This document shows, one piece after another, positions 1 to 6,610 of a stretch of 30,492 nt of DNA. The notes under the pieces are model-generated. The model did no database searches. It was not told where the DNA came from and saw nothing but the letters and a program-made list of their open reading frames with translations. The position numbers and the translations under genes were made by a program. Every line of letters starts with the position of its first letter. The first letter of the stretch is position 1. The stretch is from a virus, in the IMG/VR virus record IMGVR_UViG_3300012199_000042, positions 1 to 30,492 of that record; one strand, given 5' to 3'.

Positions 1-309
1 CCGATACCGACGCCCGTGCCACAACCAGCGGCCAACACCAATCAGCAGAAGCAGTTTCAAGATATCTGGAATTGCTCAGTTGCTCTATTAGGAGGAACGG
101 CACCGAGCTATACCAGCGGCATTGCCAATGAATGGAAAACGAAGTACATGCCGAAATACTTTGTCGGCCCACCGGTCACACCTGAGTTTCATACCGTGGA
201 CTGGAGCGGCAAGGATATTATCGTGCAGCTCTTCCTAAATGGGGTATGCCAGTACACCTTGAATGTGGGAGGGCGTTGGTGGCTTGGAGACCGTGAGATT
301 ACCTTCTAA
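1..309 (+). CDS. C-terminal part of a probable secreted or lysis protein (partial)
   Basis: The reading frame is open from the first base, so the gene starts outside the window; a GTG at 16 is an internal candidate but has no ribosome binding site. The visible part begins with a Pro/Ala/Asn/Gln-rich linker (PTPVPQPAANTNQQ) and continues into an 80-residue globular domain rich in Trp and Tyr that ends WWLGDREITF. A linker followed by a compact C-terminal domain, just upstream of a small two-helix membrane protein, fits the binding domain of an endolysin. No catalytic domain is visible, so this rests mainly on context. A tail or adhesin protein is the alternative. Confidence 0.45.
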   Translation, partial: PIPTPVPQPAANTNQQKQFQDIWNCSVALLGGTAPSYTSGIANEWKTKYMPKYFVGPPVTPEFHTVDWSGKDIIVQLFLNGVCQYTLNVGGRWWLGDREITF

Positions 310-318
310 GGAGGATGT

Positions 319-567
319 ATGTTTAGTCCAACGGCGCTTACTCTCATGGGCTTCGAGGTAGCAATCCTTCTCATCACGGCTGCGTGCGTCTACTTGCATC
401 TCATCCCGAATGATCTGCTTATCCTGGCCCTTGGTGTCGTCATCCGTGGGGCGCTCGGTGTCGTGCCGACGACTGCCGCTATCAATCAGAACACGGCGGC
501 AACCAGGGAGAATACGGCGGTAACACTGGCTACCGCGCCTCCTGTAGAAGTTCCACCGGCCAAATGA
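319..567 (+). CDS. Small membrane protein, holin candidate
   Basis: This 82-residue protein starts at an ATG behind a strong AAGGAGG site that overlaps the end of the previous gene's stop region. Residues about 8-28 and 31-50 are hydrophobic and could form two membrane helices separated by a short HLIPND turn. The C-terminal 30 residues are polar and Thr/Ala/Pro rich with repeated N-T-A. Size, two helices, and position after a putative lysin and before a secreted nuclease all fit a phage holin. Holins share little sequence, so the call is from architecture only. Its TGA overlaps the ATG of the next gene (ATGA). Confidence 0.45.
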   Translation: MFSPTALTLMGFEVAILLITAACVYLHLIPNDLLILALGVVIRGALGVVPTTAAINQNTAATRENTAVTLATAPPVEVPPAK

Positions 568-1061
568 GTAAGTGGGTGTTTCTCGTCTGCATCGCCTTCC
601 TCATGATACGCTGCGCGGCAGTGACGAGCACACCGACGGCCCGTCATGCAATGCCCTCGCCCATTCCTCGCTGCCATGTACGTGGGGTTTTGCCTGATCC
701 TCTCTGCACTCCGGGAGCGATCCTACCAGTCACTAGAGAGCAGGTATGCAAGGCGGGTTATGCGAAGAGTGTGCGCAATGTACCAGAGAGTGAGAAGCTA
801 GCGGTGTATAAGGAGTACGGTATTCTCCATCATGCACCGGGAGCCTACGAGGTGGATCATCTCGTGAGTCTGGAGCTAGGCGGGAGCAATGACATAAGCA
901 ATCTCTGGCCGGAAGCAGCAAAACCGAAGCCCGGCTATCATGAGAAAGACGCCGTTGAAAATAGCTTGCATCAGCAGGTGTGTAGCAAGGTGATCACGCT
1001 CGCACAAGCACAAAGGGAGATTGCGACGAACTGGCTAGCGGTCTACAAGGTAGGGGCATAA
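564..1061 (+). CDS. Exported HNH-family nuclease-like protein
   Basis: This 165-residue protein starts with a short hydrophobic segment (residues 4-16) followed by Cys17, which resembles a signal peptide or a poor lipobox. The mature part carries VRGVLPDPLCTPGAI, an N-P-E-S segment, and an HNH core around EVDHLVSLELGGSND (Asp98, His99, Asn109) with NLWPEA and a downstream His126/Lys128. This arrangement is that of a widespread family of small exported HNH proteins, so a periplasmic or extracellular nuclease is likely. It overlaps the holin candidate by an ATGA junction and is the last gene before the CRISPR leader. Its activity and its role in lysis or DNA degradation are inference. Confidence 0.7.
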   Translation: MSKWVFLVCIAFLMIRCAAVTSTPTARHAMPSPIPRCHVRGVLPDPLCTPGAILPVTREQVCKAGYAKSVRNVPESEKLAVYKEYGILHHAPGAYEVDHLVSLELGGSNDISNLWPEAAKPKPGYHEKDAVENSLHQQVCSKVITLAQAQREIATNWLAVYKVGA

Positions 1062-1173
1062 TATGCTATACTGTTATCGCAAGTCGGTGCTCTTTTCTTA
1101 CAAAAAGTGATTTGCGAGAAATAGCACTCATACAGACATCATAAATGAGCCTGAGGAGGGCATTTATGAGTCG
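1062..1173 (+). promoter_or_regulatory. CRISPR leader with possible extended -10 promoter and a hairpin
   Basis: The 112 bases between the HNH stop codon and the first repeat hold no gene. TGCTATACT at 1064-1072 fits an extended -10 element (TGnTATAMT type), though no good -35 is present. A perfect 8-bp inverted repeat, CATAAATG (1140-1147) and CATTTATG (1161-1168), encloses a 13-base loop and ends five bases before the first repeat. The degenerate repeat lies at the opposite end of the array, which supports this being the leader side and transcription on the + strand. Confidence 0.5.
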
Positions 1174-1873
1174 GTTGCATTGACTTCGACCCGTTTGAGG
1201 GTACTGAAAGTCGCCCGCCGCTGAGTGAACAAAACGCGGATCTATAGTTGCATTGACTTCGACCCGTTTGAGGGTACTGAAAGATGCACGGTGGACTACT
1301 TTGAAGTTGTTCCACACAGAGTTGCATTGACTTCGACCCGTTTGAGGGTACTGAAAGGAAAGAGTATATTGGCTTCGATCCTTCTTCAGAAGAAGTTGCA
1401 TTGACTTCGACCCGTTTGAGGGTACTGAAAGGAGCAATCTAATGAAGAGACTTCCGCCAGGCTCTTAAGTTGCATTGACTTCGACCCGTTTGAGGGTACT
1501 GAAAGCGGTACTCATTGAGGTAGATGGTCTGTACTTCGTGAGTTGCATTGACTTCGACCCGTTTGAGGGTACTGAAAGTCCTTGAGCATCAAGAGCTTGC
1601 GTTCAAAGGCTTTCTGTTGCATTGACTTCGACCCGTTTGAGGGTACTGAAAGCCGACAGAAATGCCACGCACCTTGGAAGGTCAGCAACGTTGCATTGAC
1701 TTCGACCCGTTTGAGGGTACTGAAAGTCATCTAATACAAGTATACCACGTAGGTAGCAAAAAGTTGCATTGACTTCGACCCGTTTGAGGGTACTGAAAGT
1801 GAAAGTACCACGCTGGAGAGCCTGCACAATCTGGAGGTTGCATTGACTTCGACCCGTGTGAGGGTACTGAAAG
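1174..1873 (+). CRISPR. CRISPR array, 10 repeats and 9 spacers, no cas genes nearby
   Basis: Ten 37-bp repeats begin GTTGCATTGA and end GGTACTGAAAG. They start at 1174, 1247, 1321, 1395, 1469, 1542, 1616, 1690, 1763 and 1837. Nine are identical; the last has one T-to-G change at 1858, as expected for the leader-distal end. The nine spacers are 36 or 37 bases long and all different. The 3' end ACTGAAAG resembles the 5' crRNA handles of type I and type III systems. No cas gene is visible anywhere in the window, so processing would depend on host proteins. By eye no spacer matches the rest of the window, but the check was not exhaustive. Confidence 0.98.
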
Positions 1874-1990
1874 TCGTGTGCTATACTTCCTCTATCAAGG
1901 CGAGACTTCCTTATTCCATGCTAACCACTACCGCCGCAAGTCCAGGCCCACCCTGGCAATTACACCGTATAGCACTTCGGCCTTGACGTG

Positions 1991-2024
1991 AAAACACACC
2001 TCCCGAATATGGGAGGTGTGTTTT
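1991..2024. terminator. Strong bidirectional terminator hairpin
   Basis: A perfect 14-bp stem, with arms at 1991-2004 and 2011-2024 and a 6-base loop, starts with AAAA and ends with TTTT, so it can terminate transcription in both directions. It lies between the + strand CRISPR array and the 3' end of the long - strand operon and separates the two convergent units. The region 1874-1990 holds no gene. Confidence 0.85.
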
Positions 2025-2041
2025 GTGTTAGGATATACAAA

Positions 2042-2070
2042 ATGCCGCTCCCGTGTGAGAGGAGCGGCAT
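2042..2070. terminator. Second hairpin at the end of the leftward operon
   Basis: A perfect 10-bp stem, ATGCCGCTCC (2042-2051) and its complement (2061-2070), encloses a 9-base loop. It lies 18 bases past the stop codon of the last leftward gene. No long T run follows on the - strand, so it probably works with the neighbouring hairpin or protects the 3' end of the mRNA. Confidence 0.6.
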
Positions 2071-2087
2071 CGAACTGTGCGAGCTGG

Positions 2088-2468
2088 TTACTTTGTGAGC
2101 ATCTGTCCAACCACGCACGCTTCAAGTTGGAGTAGGTAGGATTGCCTGAGTGCAATCCGATCATTGAAATCTTCAGTATAGGTATCAATTCTTTGTAGAG
2201 CGGTCATCAATCGCTCTGCAAGGATATCCTCTCCTGGCTCTGCCTGATGATGCCAGAACCACTTCCACTTCGACCAATTCCCTGCCTGATGCTTGAGGAG
2301 CACTCCAATCTCAGACGGATACTTGCACTCAAGGCTGGCTTTGTAAAGGCCGTGCAAGTATTGCTCCAACCCTGCACGGTTCCCCCATGCTTTTATTATA
2401 AGTTGGGGAAGCAGGGAGAGCATCTCGCTCTCTCCCTGCTGGATTTGCGACCAGAGAATACTTCTCAT
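2088..2468 (-). CDS. Hypothetical protein, last gene of the leftward arm
   Basis: A 126-residue protein of unknown function, rich in Leu, Gln and Trp, with a KWKWFWHHQAE segment in the middle and a probably helical C-terminal half. I chose the ATG at 2468 because GGGGAG then sits 6 bases upstream and the start overlaps the previous stop (TAATG). An ATG at 2474 would abut the ribosome binding site. It is followed by two terminator hairpins. Confidence 0.65.
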   Translation of the reverse strand: MRSILWSQIQQGESEMLSLLPQLIIKAWGNRAGLEQYLHGLYKASLECKYPSEIGVLLKHQAGNWSKWKWFWHHQAEPGEDILAERLMTALQRIDTYTEDFNDRIALRQSYLLQLEACVVGQMLTK

Positions 2469-2707
2469 TACCATCTCCCCATAGGCACGCCATGCTCACA
2501 TCCATTGCCATGCCCACATTCGGGACAGAAGAGGTCATACTCAATCTCTGCGGCCATCGTGGCCCGCTCATCATTGAGATTATAGAGCCGCTGGCCTTGC
2601 TCCTGCTCGAACTTTGCTGAAAGCCTATCATACTCTTTGTGCTGCTCTTCAAACGGGCAAACCTGCCCAGGCTCGACATGGACACATGTCCGTTGTGCTG
2701 TTGCCAT
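2468..2707 (-). CDS. Small Cys/His-rich protein, possible zinc binder
   Basis: This 79-residue protein has a CxH near the N-terminus (TCVHVEPGQVCPF), a charged helical middle (EEQHKEYDRLSAKFEQEQGQ) and a C-terminal CPECGHGNGCEHG cluster able to bind zinc. The start has AAAGGAAAAG upstream. It is joined to the next gene by a TAATG overlap. An imperfect hairpin at 2727-2753 precedes its ribosome binding site. No function is recognised. Confidence 0.65.
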   Translation of the reverse strand: MATAQRTCVHVEPGQVCPFEEQHKEYDRLSAKFEQEQGQRLYNLNDERATMAAEIEYDLFCPECGHGNGCEHGVPMGRW

Positions 2708-2759
2708 GATCGTTCTTTTCCTTTCGCACCCTCCCCGCGTGCAGAGAGGGATGGGGGGA

Positions 2760-2984
2760 CTACTTATTTTCTACTGGAAGAACATCCGATGTACCCCAAC
2801 CAAAGTCGTGGGCGACTTCCCGCATCAACTGCTGATTTTCTACGGGAATATCATGATAGACAATGATACTGCCATCATGCCGTGTTGGACGGCAGTATGC
2901 GAGATTGGCAGCAGTACGACGCCGCATGAGTTCTTCAAAAAACCCGTTGTGTCCAGCTTGCGCTGGATAGACGCAAAACTCCAT
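2760..2984 (-). CDS. Hypothetical protein
   Basis: A 74-residue protein (MEFCVYPAQAGHNGF...) with no recognised domain. The frame extends upstream, but the ATG at 2984 is preferred because GGGAAGG lies 11 bases before it, whereas the in-frame ATG at 3041 has no such site. A perfect hairpin (3001-3017) lies just upstream. An ATG in another frame at 2993 is also close to the site, but its product looks less like a real protein. Confidence 0.5.
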   Translation of the reverse strand: MEFCVYPAQAGHNGFFEELMRRRTAANLAYCRPTRHDGSIIVYHDIPVENQQLMREVAHDFGWGTSDVLPVENK

Positions 2985-3000
2985 TTTGTCTTCATCCTTC

Positions 3001-3017
3001 CCTCCCGATACGGGAGG
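3001..3017 (-). other. Hairpin just upstream of a ribosome binding site
   Basis: CCTCCCG (3001-3007) and CGGGAGG (3011-3017) form a perfect 7-bp stem with a 3-base loop, 16 bases before the start at 2984 on the - strand. It is one of several such hairpins in front of phage genes in this window. It could block or expose the ribosome binding site, or mark an mRNA end. Confidence 0.5.
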
Positions 3018-3058
3018 CGAGACTGCCGTACTCGCGCGCATCGGCGCAAGCGGCTTAC

Positions 3059-3580
3059 TTATACAAATCCTGTCACCGGGGCGACAATAGCCGGAGGATC
3101 GTCGAAGAAGATGCGGGCGGGTATGAAGTCGCAATGCGCATTGAATGCGGCCTTCTCATCATCCTTCATATCACCGACATACAACGTCTTAGCAGGCTCA
3201 GCCCCGAAGTCACTCATGGCTTCAATAAGCATCCCTGGCGCTGGCTTGCGTCTATGATCTTCCATCCGGTACTGTGGAAGTTTTGCGTTGGGATGGGTAT
3301 AACAGACATACAACCCACTTGCTGGTATCCCGACTTCTCGGCACATCTTTTGCAGTTCAGCTAGGATGTCCTCTTGCTTCATGAAGCCATAGGCCACGCC
3401 ACCCTGATTGGTGATGACGACTACACGCTTCCCCTGTCCGATGAGGTCGCGTATCTTCTCAACACGACCGGGCAGCCACTTCCAATCGGCGGCATCCTTG
3501 CGGAAGGTAGCACCGGACTTGGTTGTAACCATGCTCCCATCGACATCCAGACCGATCAGTTTATACTTTTCAAGATTCAT
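3059..3580 (-). CDS. HAD-superfamily phosphatase (polynucleotide 3'-phosphatase/HisB-N type)
   Basis: The 173-residue protein shows the HAD motifs in order: GLDVDGS (residues 10-16, nucleophile Asp12 and acid/base Asp14), VVVITNQGG, RKPAPGM with the motif III Lys, and YVGDMKDDEKAA. TNQGG plus RKPxPGM is typical of the HAD-IIIA group, which includes polynucleotide kinase-phosphatase and heptose bisphosphate phosphatases. In a phage without sugar genes nearby, a DNA or RNA 3'-phosphatase used in end repair is the more likely role. The ATG at 3580 has GGAGGAAAG upstream and overlaps the previous gene by 11 bases. No kinase domain is attached. Confidence 0.8.
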   Translation of the reverse strand: MNLEKYKLIGLDVDGSMVTTKSGATFRKDAADWKWLPGRVEKIRDLIGQGKRVVVITNQGGVAYGFMKQEDILAELQKMCREVGIPASGLYVCYTHPNAKLPQYRMEDHRRKPAPGMLIEAMSDFGAEPAKTLYVGDMKDDEKAAFNAHCDFIPARIFFDDPPAIVAPVTGFV

Positions 3581-3824
3581 CACTTTCCTCCTCATCTGGT
3601 GCATGCTTCTGCATATAATGCAAACTACAGAACCAGGCCGGTGGCTTGCATAGCTGACAAAACACGGCGGCCTTATCACTACAAAGACTACAGGTTTGAT
3701 GCTCGTTCACCCAGGTTTCACACGCCCTGGCGATTTCTTGATTGATAGAGCGGCCATGCTCAGTTGCTAGCCGCTCTATGTCTGCCTGAAGGGTATCAGG
3801 CAGACGCAGAGGGAACCTACTCAT
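3570..3824 (-). CDS. Ribbon-helix-helix (Arc-like) protein with C-terminal zinc cluster
   Basis: Residues 1-42 (MSRFPLRLPDTLQADIERLA..GRSINQEIARACETWV) match the Arc/MetJ pattern: a basic beta strand followed by two helices with a G-R-S-I-N turn. This implies a dimeric DNA-binding protein. Residues 45-75 hold CSLCSDKAAVFCQLCKPP and CSLHYMQKH, a Cys/His arrangement like a B-box zinc finger. The combination suggests a regulator or partition-type DNA binder with a second metal-binding module. It starts one base after the stop of the upstream gene and overlaps the HAD gene. Confidence 0.7.
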   Translation of the reverse strand: MSRFPLRLPDTLQADIERLATEHGRSINQEIARACETWVNEHQTCSLCSDKAAVFCQLCKPPAWFCSLHYMQKHAPDEEESDES

Positions 3825-4220
3825 TTAGAAACCTTCTTCTTGGGATTTCTTCAGGCTATCCTCGGATTGATTAATGAGGTCGCGCACAATCGTGTAGCGA
3901 CCCTTCATCGTATACGTGCGTAGGCGAGAGGTGCCAATCTCATACTCCTGAACTTCTTGAGACTCATCTAAACGAATGATGAACTTCTCAGGCCCTTCAT
4001 ATCCCTTGTAATCAATGAGGATGTCAGTCCCTTCGGGAAGCTCGAAGACGGTCTTCACAACGGTTGCATGCTTGTCGTTTTTCAGCCATTCTTGAGAGAC
4101 AATCGCTGGCTTGTTCTGATAGAGGAATTGTCCATCACGTTCGCCGCCTACAAATTTCGCTTGACAGGACTGCCATGAGGTTGTGTGGCTCTCTTTGCCG
4201 GTTTCAATGAGGAACTTCAT
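3825..4220 (-). CDS. Hypothetical protein, first gene of the 4.2-kb promoter unit
   Basis: A 131-residue soluble protein of unknown function, predicted mainly beta (FVGGERDGQFLYQ, ILIDYKGYEGPEKFIIRLDE) with a charged C-terminal tail. It is the first gene behind the promoter at 4286-4314, and AAAGGAC precedes its ATG. It probably forms one transcript with the ribbon-helix-helix, HAD and following genes. Confidence 0.65.
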   Translation of the reverse strand: MKFLIETGKESHTTSWQSCQAKFVGGERDGQFLYQNKPAIVSQEWLKNDKHATVVKTVFELPEGTDILIDYKGYEGPEKFIIRLDESQEVQEYEIGTSRLRTYTMKGRYTIVRDLINQSEDSLKKSQEEGF

Positions 4221-4275
4221 TTCTTTGATGTCCTTTCCTGCTGACTCAGGTCTTTCATCTCTCAGATCATTTATC

Positions 4276-4314
4276 TGATATCACTATAGTACCATGATAT
4301 CGTGGTGATGTCAA
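4276..4314 (-). promoter_or_regulatory. Consensus sigma-A-type promoter with operator-like GATATC repeats
   Basis: Read on the - strand, TTGACA (4309-4314), a 17-base spacer and TACTAT (4286-4291) form a near-consensus promoter for the genes from 4220 leftward. Two copies of the palindrome TGATATC, at 4276-4282 and 4295-4301 (19 bases apart), flank the -10 element and overlap the spacer, so a repressor could bind there. The bases 4221-4354 contain no gene. Confidence 0.75.
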
Positions 4315-4354
4315 GGGATTTTGGAGACCAATTTGGAAGTGCGCAGCAACTCGA

Positions 4355-4567
4355 TTAGGATCGCTCGTCTCTCTTATCTATGGATTTGCGTTTTTCCTGC
4401 CCTATCTTCCCTACTTCTCTGCGCATGATCTCAGTGATTTCTTGACGGTGTTCCATGACATAGGTATAGATGAGATAGGCATCTTCAGCTGGTATCTCTA
4501 CCTCAGACCCATCTACATCTCGCAAAACGACACGAGAATGACGCAGAAAAATACTACCAATCAGCAT
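4355..4567 (-). CDS. Hypothetical small protein
   Basis: A 70-residue protein starting MLIGSIFLRHSRVVLRDVDG, with a beta-rich N-terminal half and a highly charged helical C-terminus ending KRKSIDKRDERS. It starts one base after the stop of the membrane protein upstream and has AAGGTGA before the ATG, so it is probably translated with it. No family was recognised. Confidence 0.6.
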   Translation of the reverse strand: MLIGSIFLRHSRVVLRDVDGSEVEIPAEDAYLIYTYVMEHRQEITEIMRREVGKIGQEKRKSIDKRDERS

Positions 4568-4568
4568 C

Positions 4569-5432
4569 TTATTCACCTTTGAGTATTTGCGAACGGGTCG
4601 TGCTCGCATAACTTTTCTTGCACTGTGCATATTCCATAATTTCAGAGAGCGCTGCCTGGGGGTTTGCTTCGAGGAGTTTGCGGATAAGTTCTTTCTTGTT
4701 TCCCTCGTTCGCTTCACTCTCGACAATACGCAGGGGTTCGGTGGGTTCAGTTCGCAGGGGTTCGCTTCGTTTGCTATGCATGGGGAGAAGCGAACCCTGC
4801 GCGGTAATCTCAGTCACTGTTGTTTTGACTTCAGTGACCGTTGCAGTAATCTGTCCGATGTTCGCTGCCAGGAGTGCCACCTGTTCGGTCAGTTGTTTGA
4901 TCGCATCATCCGGGGGGTTCGCTTCGGTTCGCTTCAAATCCGAGAAGCGAATATGTTTGGCACGGCAGAGATAGATATAGCCAACCGAAACGACGCACCT
5001 GAGACCGAACAGAACCAGCATAAAGGGGGTATCATTCTGTTGTTGCTCCCATCCAGCGAGCTGCATAAAGAGCATGATTCCTCCGGCAAGCGCAAGAAGT
5101 CCTGAGAGGACAAAGTATAACCCGGCCTTCACCTCGTCCTTTTCCTTCAGCGAAGTCAGCCCATACACAAGTACGACACCACCCGATGACTCGATGGCTG
5201 TCGCCTGGGTGAGCGCCCAAAGGTCGGCGGCGAGCTGGTTATTGCCGCTGAGATGGCCGTGCGAAAGAATGTCGGCAGCAGAATACACAATGCCGAGCGC
5301 GAGCAAGGGTTCGCTCGTTTTTGCTACGAAACGGAAGATGAACTCAATGAGTGAGTCATACCAGGTGAGGGAAGCGAAGCTCTTCAGGCGTGCCCACCTC
5401 TCTGTCATTTGTGCTTGTGCTGTCTGCTGCAT
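4569..5432 (-). CDS. Membrane protein with coiled coil and C-terminal helix-turn-helix-like region
   Basis: The 287-residue protein has hydrophobic segments at about 41-57, 82-95, 104-126 and 134-155, consistent with four membrane helices. These are followed by a coiled coil (KQLTEQVALLAANIGQITA and on through about residue 212), a Pro/Glu/Arg linker (SEPLRTEPTEPLR) and a C-terminal 45-residue helical domain (KKELIRKLLEANPQAALSEI...). That domain looks like a winged helix able to bind DNA. A membrane-anchored DNA-binding protein is therefore likely. The linker is encoded by GCGAACC-type repeats. The family was not recognised. It may attach phage DNA to the membrane or sense a signal. Confidence 0.65.
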   Translation of the reverse strand: MQQTAQAQMTERWARLKSFASLTWYDSLIEFIFRFVAKTSEPLLALGIVYSAADILSHGHLSGNNQLAADLWALTQATAIESSGGVVLVYGLTSLKEKDEVKAGLYFVLSGLLALAGGIMLFMQLAGWEQQQNDTPFMLVLFGLRCVVSVGYIYLCRAKHIRFSDLKRTEANPPDDAIKQLTEQVALLAANIGQITATVTEVKTTVTEITAQGSLLPMHSKRSEPLRTEPTEPLRIVESEANEGNKKELIRKLLEANPQAALSEIMEYAQCKKSYASTTRSQILKGE

Positions 5433-5629
5433 ATACGTACCTCACGTGTCTCCCCTTCCCCGACGATACGAAGAAGGGCATTCTATGATTTAGCCGATCA
5501 GCCATCAATCAATCAGGATTTTACAGGTGAAAATCGGTCAAATTATTGACCTCAATCAATGATATCGATAGGTTTTCTATCATACTACACGCCCATGATT
5601 GGCCGATCTATCAAATATCTATCGATCTG
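5433..5629. promoter_or_regulatory. AT-rich intergenic region with repeated GAT motifs
   Basis: The 197 bases hold no gene. They contain many short direct and inverted copies of GATAGAT, GATCGAT and ATCAATC, plus a GGTCAA/TTGACC inverted repeat near 5538-5554. The gene starting at 5432 must be transcribed from here or from further upstream. No -35/-10 pair is clear enough to name. The repeat pattern suggests regulator binding. Confidence 0.35.
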
Positions 5630-6091
5630 TCACGCACTTTTCTTCTTTGCTTCGCTCGTCCACTTCTGAACATAGTAGTAAGACACTCCGGTTTTCACTT
5701 CGATGTCTCTGAGCGACATACCCGTTTGCCAGAGTTCGATAACCGTCTCTTTATCGGCTGGTTTCACTTCATCGATGACAACCGAGTTCGGTGCCGGAAG
5801 TTTGGCCTGTTCATGGAGTGCCGAGAGGTGAGTAAACGAACCATTCGGCGCGAGGTACACCACGACCTCACCAACGGCGATCACCCGGCGACGGTTATTC
5901 CAGTTGCAAATCTTGCTCCAGGTGAACGAAACTATGAGGACGGCAGCGCATATCAAACCGATGATAACAACGCCGGTGGTGACTCTGCCGATGATAAAGA
6001 AGTATGGCCAGAGAGAAGCGAACAGAAACAAGCCGAGAGATGCCGCAAGTGTGACCACAAAGGCCAGGCCGAGAATAAAAATACGTTGCAT
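5630..6091 (-). CDS. Two-helix membrane protein with C-terminal helix-turn-helix
   Basis: The 153-residue protein has hydrophobic helices at about 4-26 and 29-56, a short cytoplasmic beta region (VIAVGEVVVYLAPNGSF) and a C-terminal domain. In that domain KETVIELWQTGMSLRDIEVKTGVSYYYVQKW is a clear helix-turn-helix of the transposase/resolvase type. A DNA-binding domain tethered to the membrane is unusual. The neighbouring 4569-5432 product has the same general plan, so the pair may act together. The ATG at 6091 lies directly behind a GAGGCGAACC sequence that also belongs to the repeat family. Confidence 0.7.
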   Translation of the reverse strand: MQRIFILGLAFVVTLAASLGLFLFASLWPYFFIIGRVTTGVVIIGLICAAVLIVSFTWSKICNWNNRRRVIAVGEVVVYLAPNGSFTHLSALHEQAKLPAPNSVVIDEVKPADKETVIELWQTGMSLRDIEVKTGVSYYYVQKWTSEAKKKSA

Positions 6092-6108
6092 AGGTTCGCC
6101 TCGGTTCG

Positions 6109-6321
6109 CTAGAGAACGTTTATAGGTTCGGTGATAGGTTCGGTGAATGGTTCACCAGGGGTTCGCTTGAAATGACCAGCAAACCATCCGGCAACCCACC
6201 CGTCCATCCAGGCTTCCTCTGGATTGTCATACACCCCCCGGATATCCCTACGGGCTTCTTGTCCTTCCGCAACGACATCAGCAAGGAGCGCATCAGAGAA
6301 ACAATCCACTTCTTCACTCAT
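6109..6321 (-). CDS. Small acidic hypothetical protein
   Basis: A 70-residue protein with an acidic helical N-terminus, an AWMDGWVAGWFAGHF segment, and a repetitive C-terminus (EPFTEPITEP) encoded by heptamer repeats. It overlaps the upstream gene by 8 bases. The GWxxGWFAGHF pattern resembles a short amphipathic or membrane-associated helix. Function unknown. Confidence 0.55.
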   Translation of the reverse strand: MSEEVDCFSDALLADVVAEGQEARRDIRGVYDNPEEAWMDGWVAGWFAGHFKRTPGEPFTEPITEPINVL

Positions 6322-6592
6322 CTGCTTGCCTCTCTACAATGCTCATTCTTTGCTTCTCCACGATAGTCACCCGCATAGCGATAAGCATTCCGGTCACATG
6401 GCGCGATACTCGGATAAGCACCATCGCACTTCCTTGCTCCTCGTCCTGAGAGGTAACATCCACCTCGATGTAGAAGCGATTACTTGTGTAGTGATACTGG
6501 TAGAGTCTCGCCTCATCTACATGGACGTAGGGCATATCAGCTAGAACACGCTCTTTAGCAAGTTCTAGCGCCTGTTGTTCCGCTTCACTCAT
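6314..6592 (-). CDS. Hypothetical protein
   Basis: A 92-residue protein with a helical N-terminal 20 residues followed by alternating beta strands (RFYIEVDVTSQ, AMVLIRVSRHVTGMLIAMRVTIV). Its start is preceded by GAGGAG. It lies between the XRE regulator and the 6109-6321 gene and overlaps the latter. No family was recognised. Confidence 0.6.
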   Translation of the reverse strand: MSEAEQQALELAKERVLADMPYVHVDEARLYQYHYTSNRFYIEVDVTSQDEEQGSAMVLIRVSRHVTGMLIAMRVTIVEKQRMSIVERQADE

Positions 6593-6610
6593 CTGATTGC
6601 TCCTCTCTCA

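Larger units (their letters stand above)
4690..6170. repeat. Dispersed GCGAACC-type heptamer repeats
   Basis: About ten copies of GCGAACC or CCGAACC, mostly on the - strand, occur in two clusters: 4707-4947 (including GAAGCGAACCC in both orientations) and 6091-6170, with a single copy near 5308. They lie in the linker codons of the membrane protein, in the C-terminal codons of the 6109-6321 gene, and in the ribosome binding region of the 5630-6091 gene. They cross gene boundaries and two reading contexts, so a DNA-level role is likely, for example as protein binding sites. Confidence 0.5.

Noticed and set aside
1166-1183. ATG behind GAGGAGGG just before the first CRISPR repeat
   Set aside because: The frame stops after five codons inside the repeat, so it is not a usable gene.
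1066-1827. Open frames on the - strand through the CRISPR array (repeated FSTLKRVEVNAT or FQYPQTGRSQCN)
   Set aside because: They are the repeat unit translated; periodicity follows the array, and there is no ribosome binding site.
1174-1873. Spacers targeting genes within this window
   Set aside because: Reading the spacers against the window by eye gave no match; an alignment search would settle it.
2637-3257. A 206-codon + strand frame across several leftward genes
   Set aside because: It spans three - strand genes and their boundaries, with no ribosome site and an unlikely composition.
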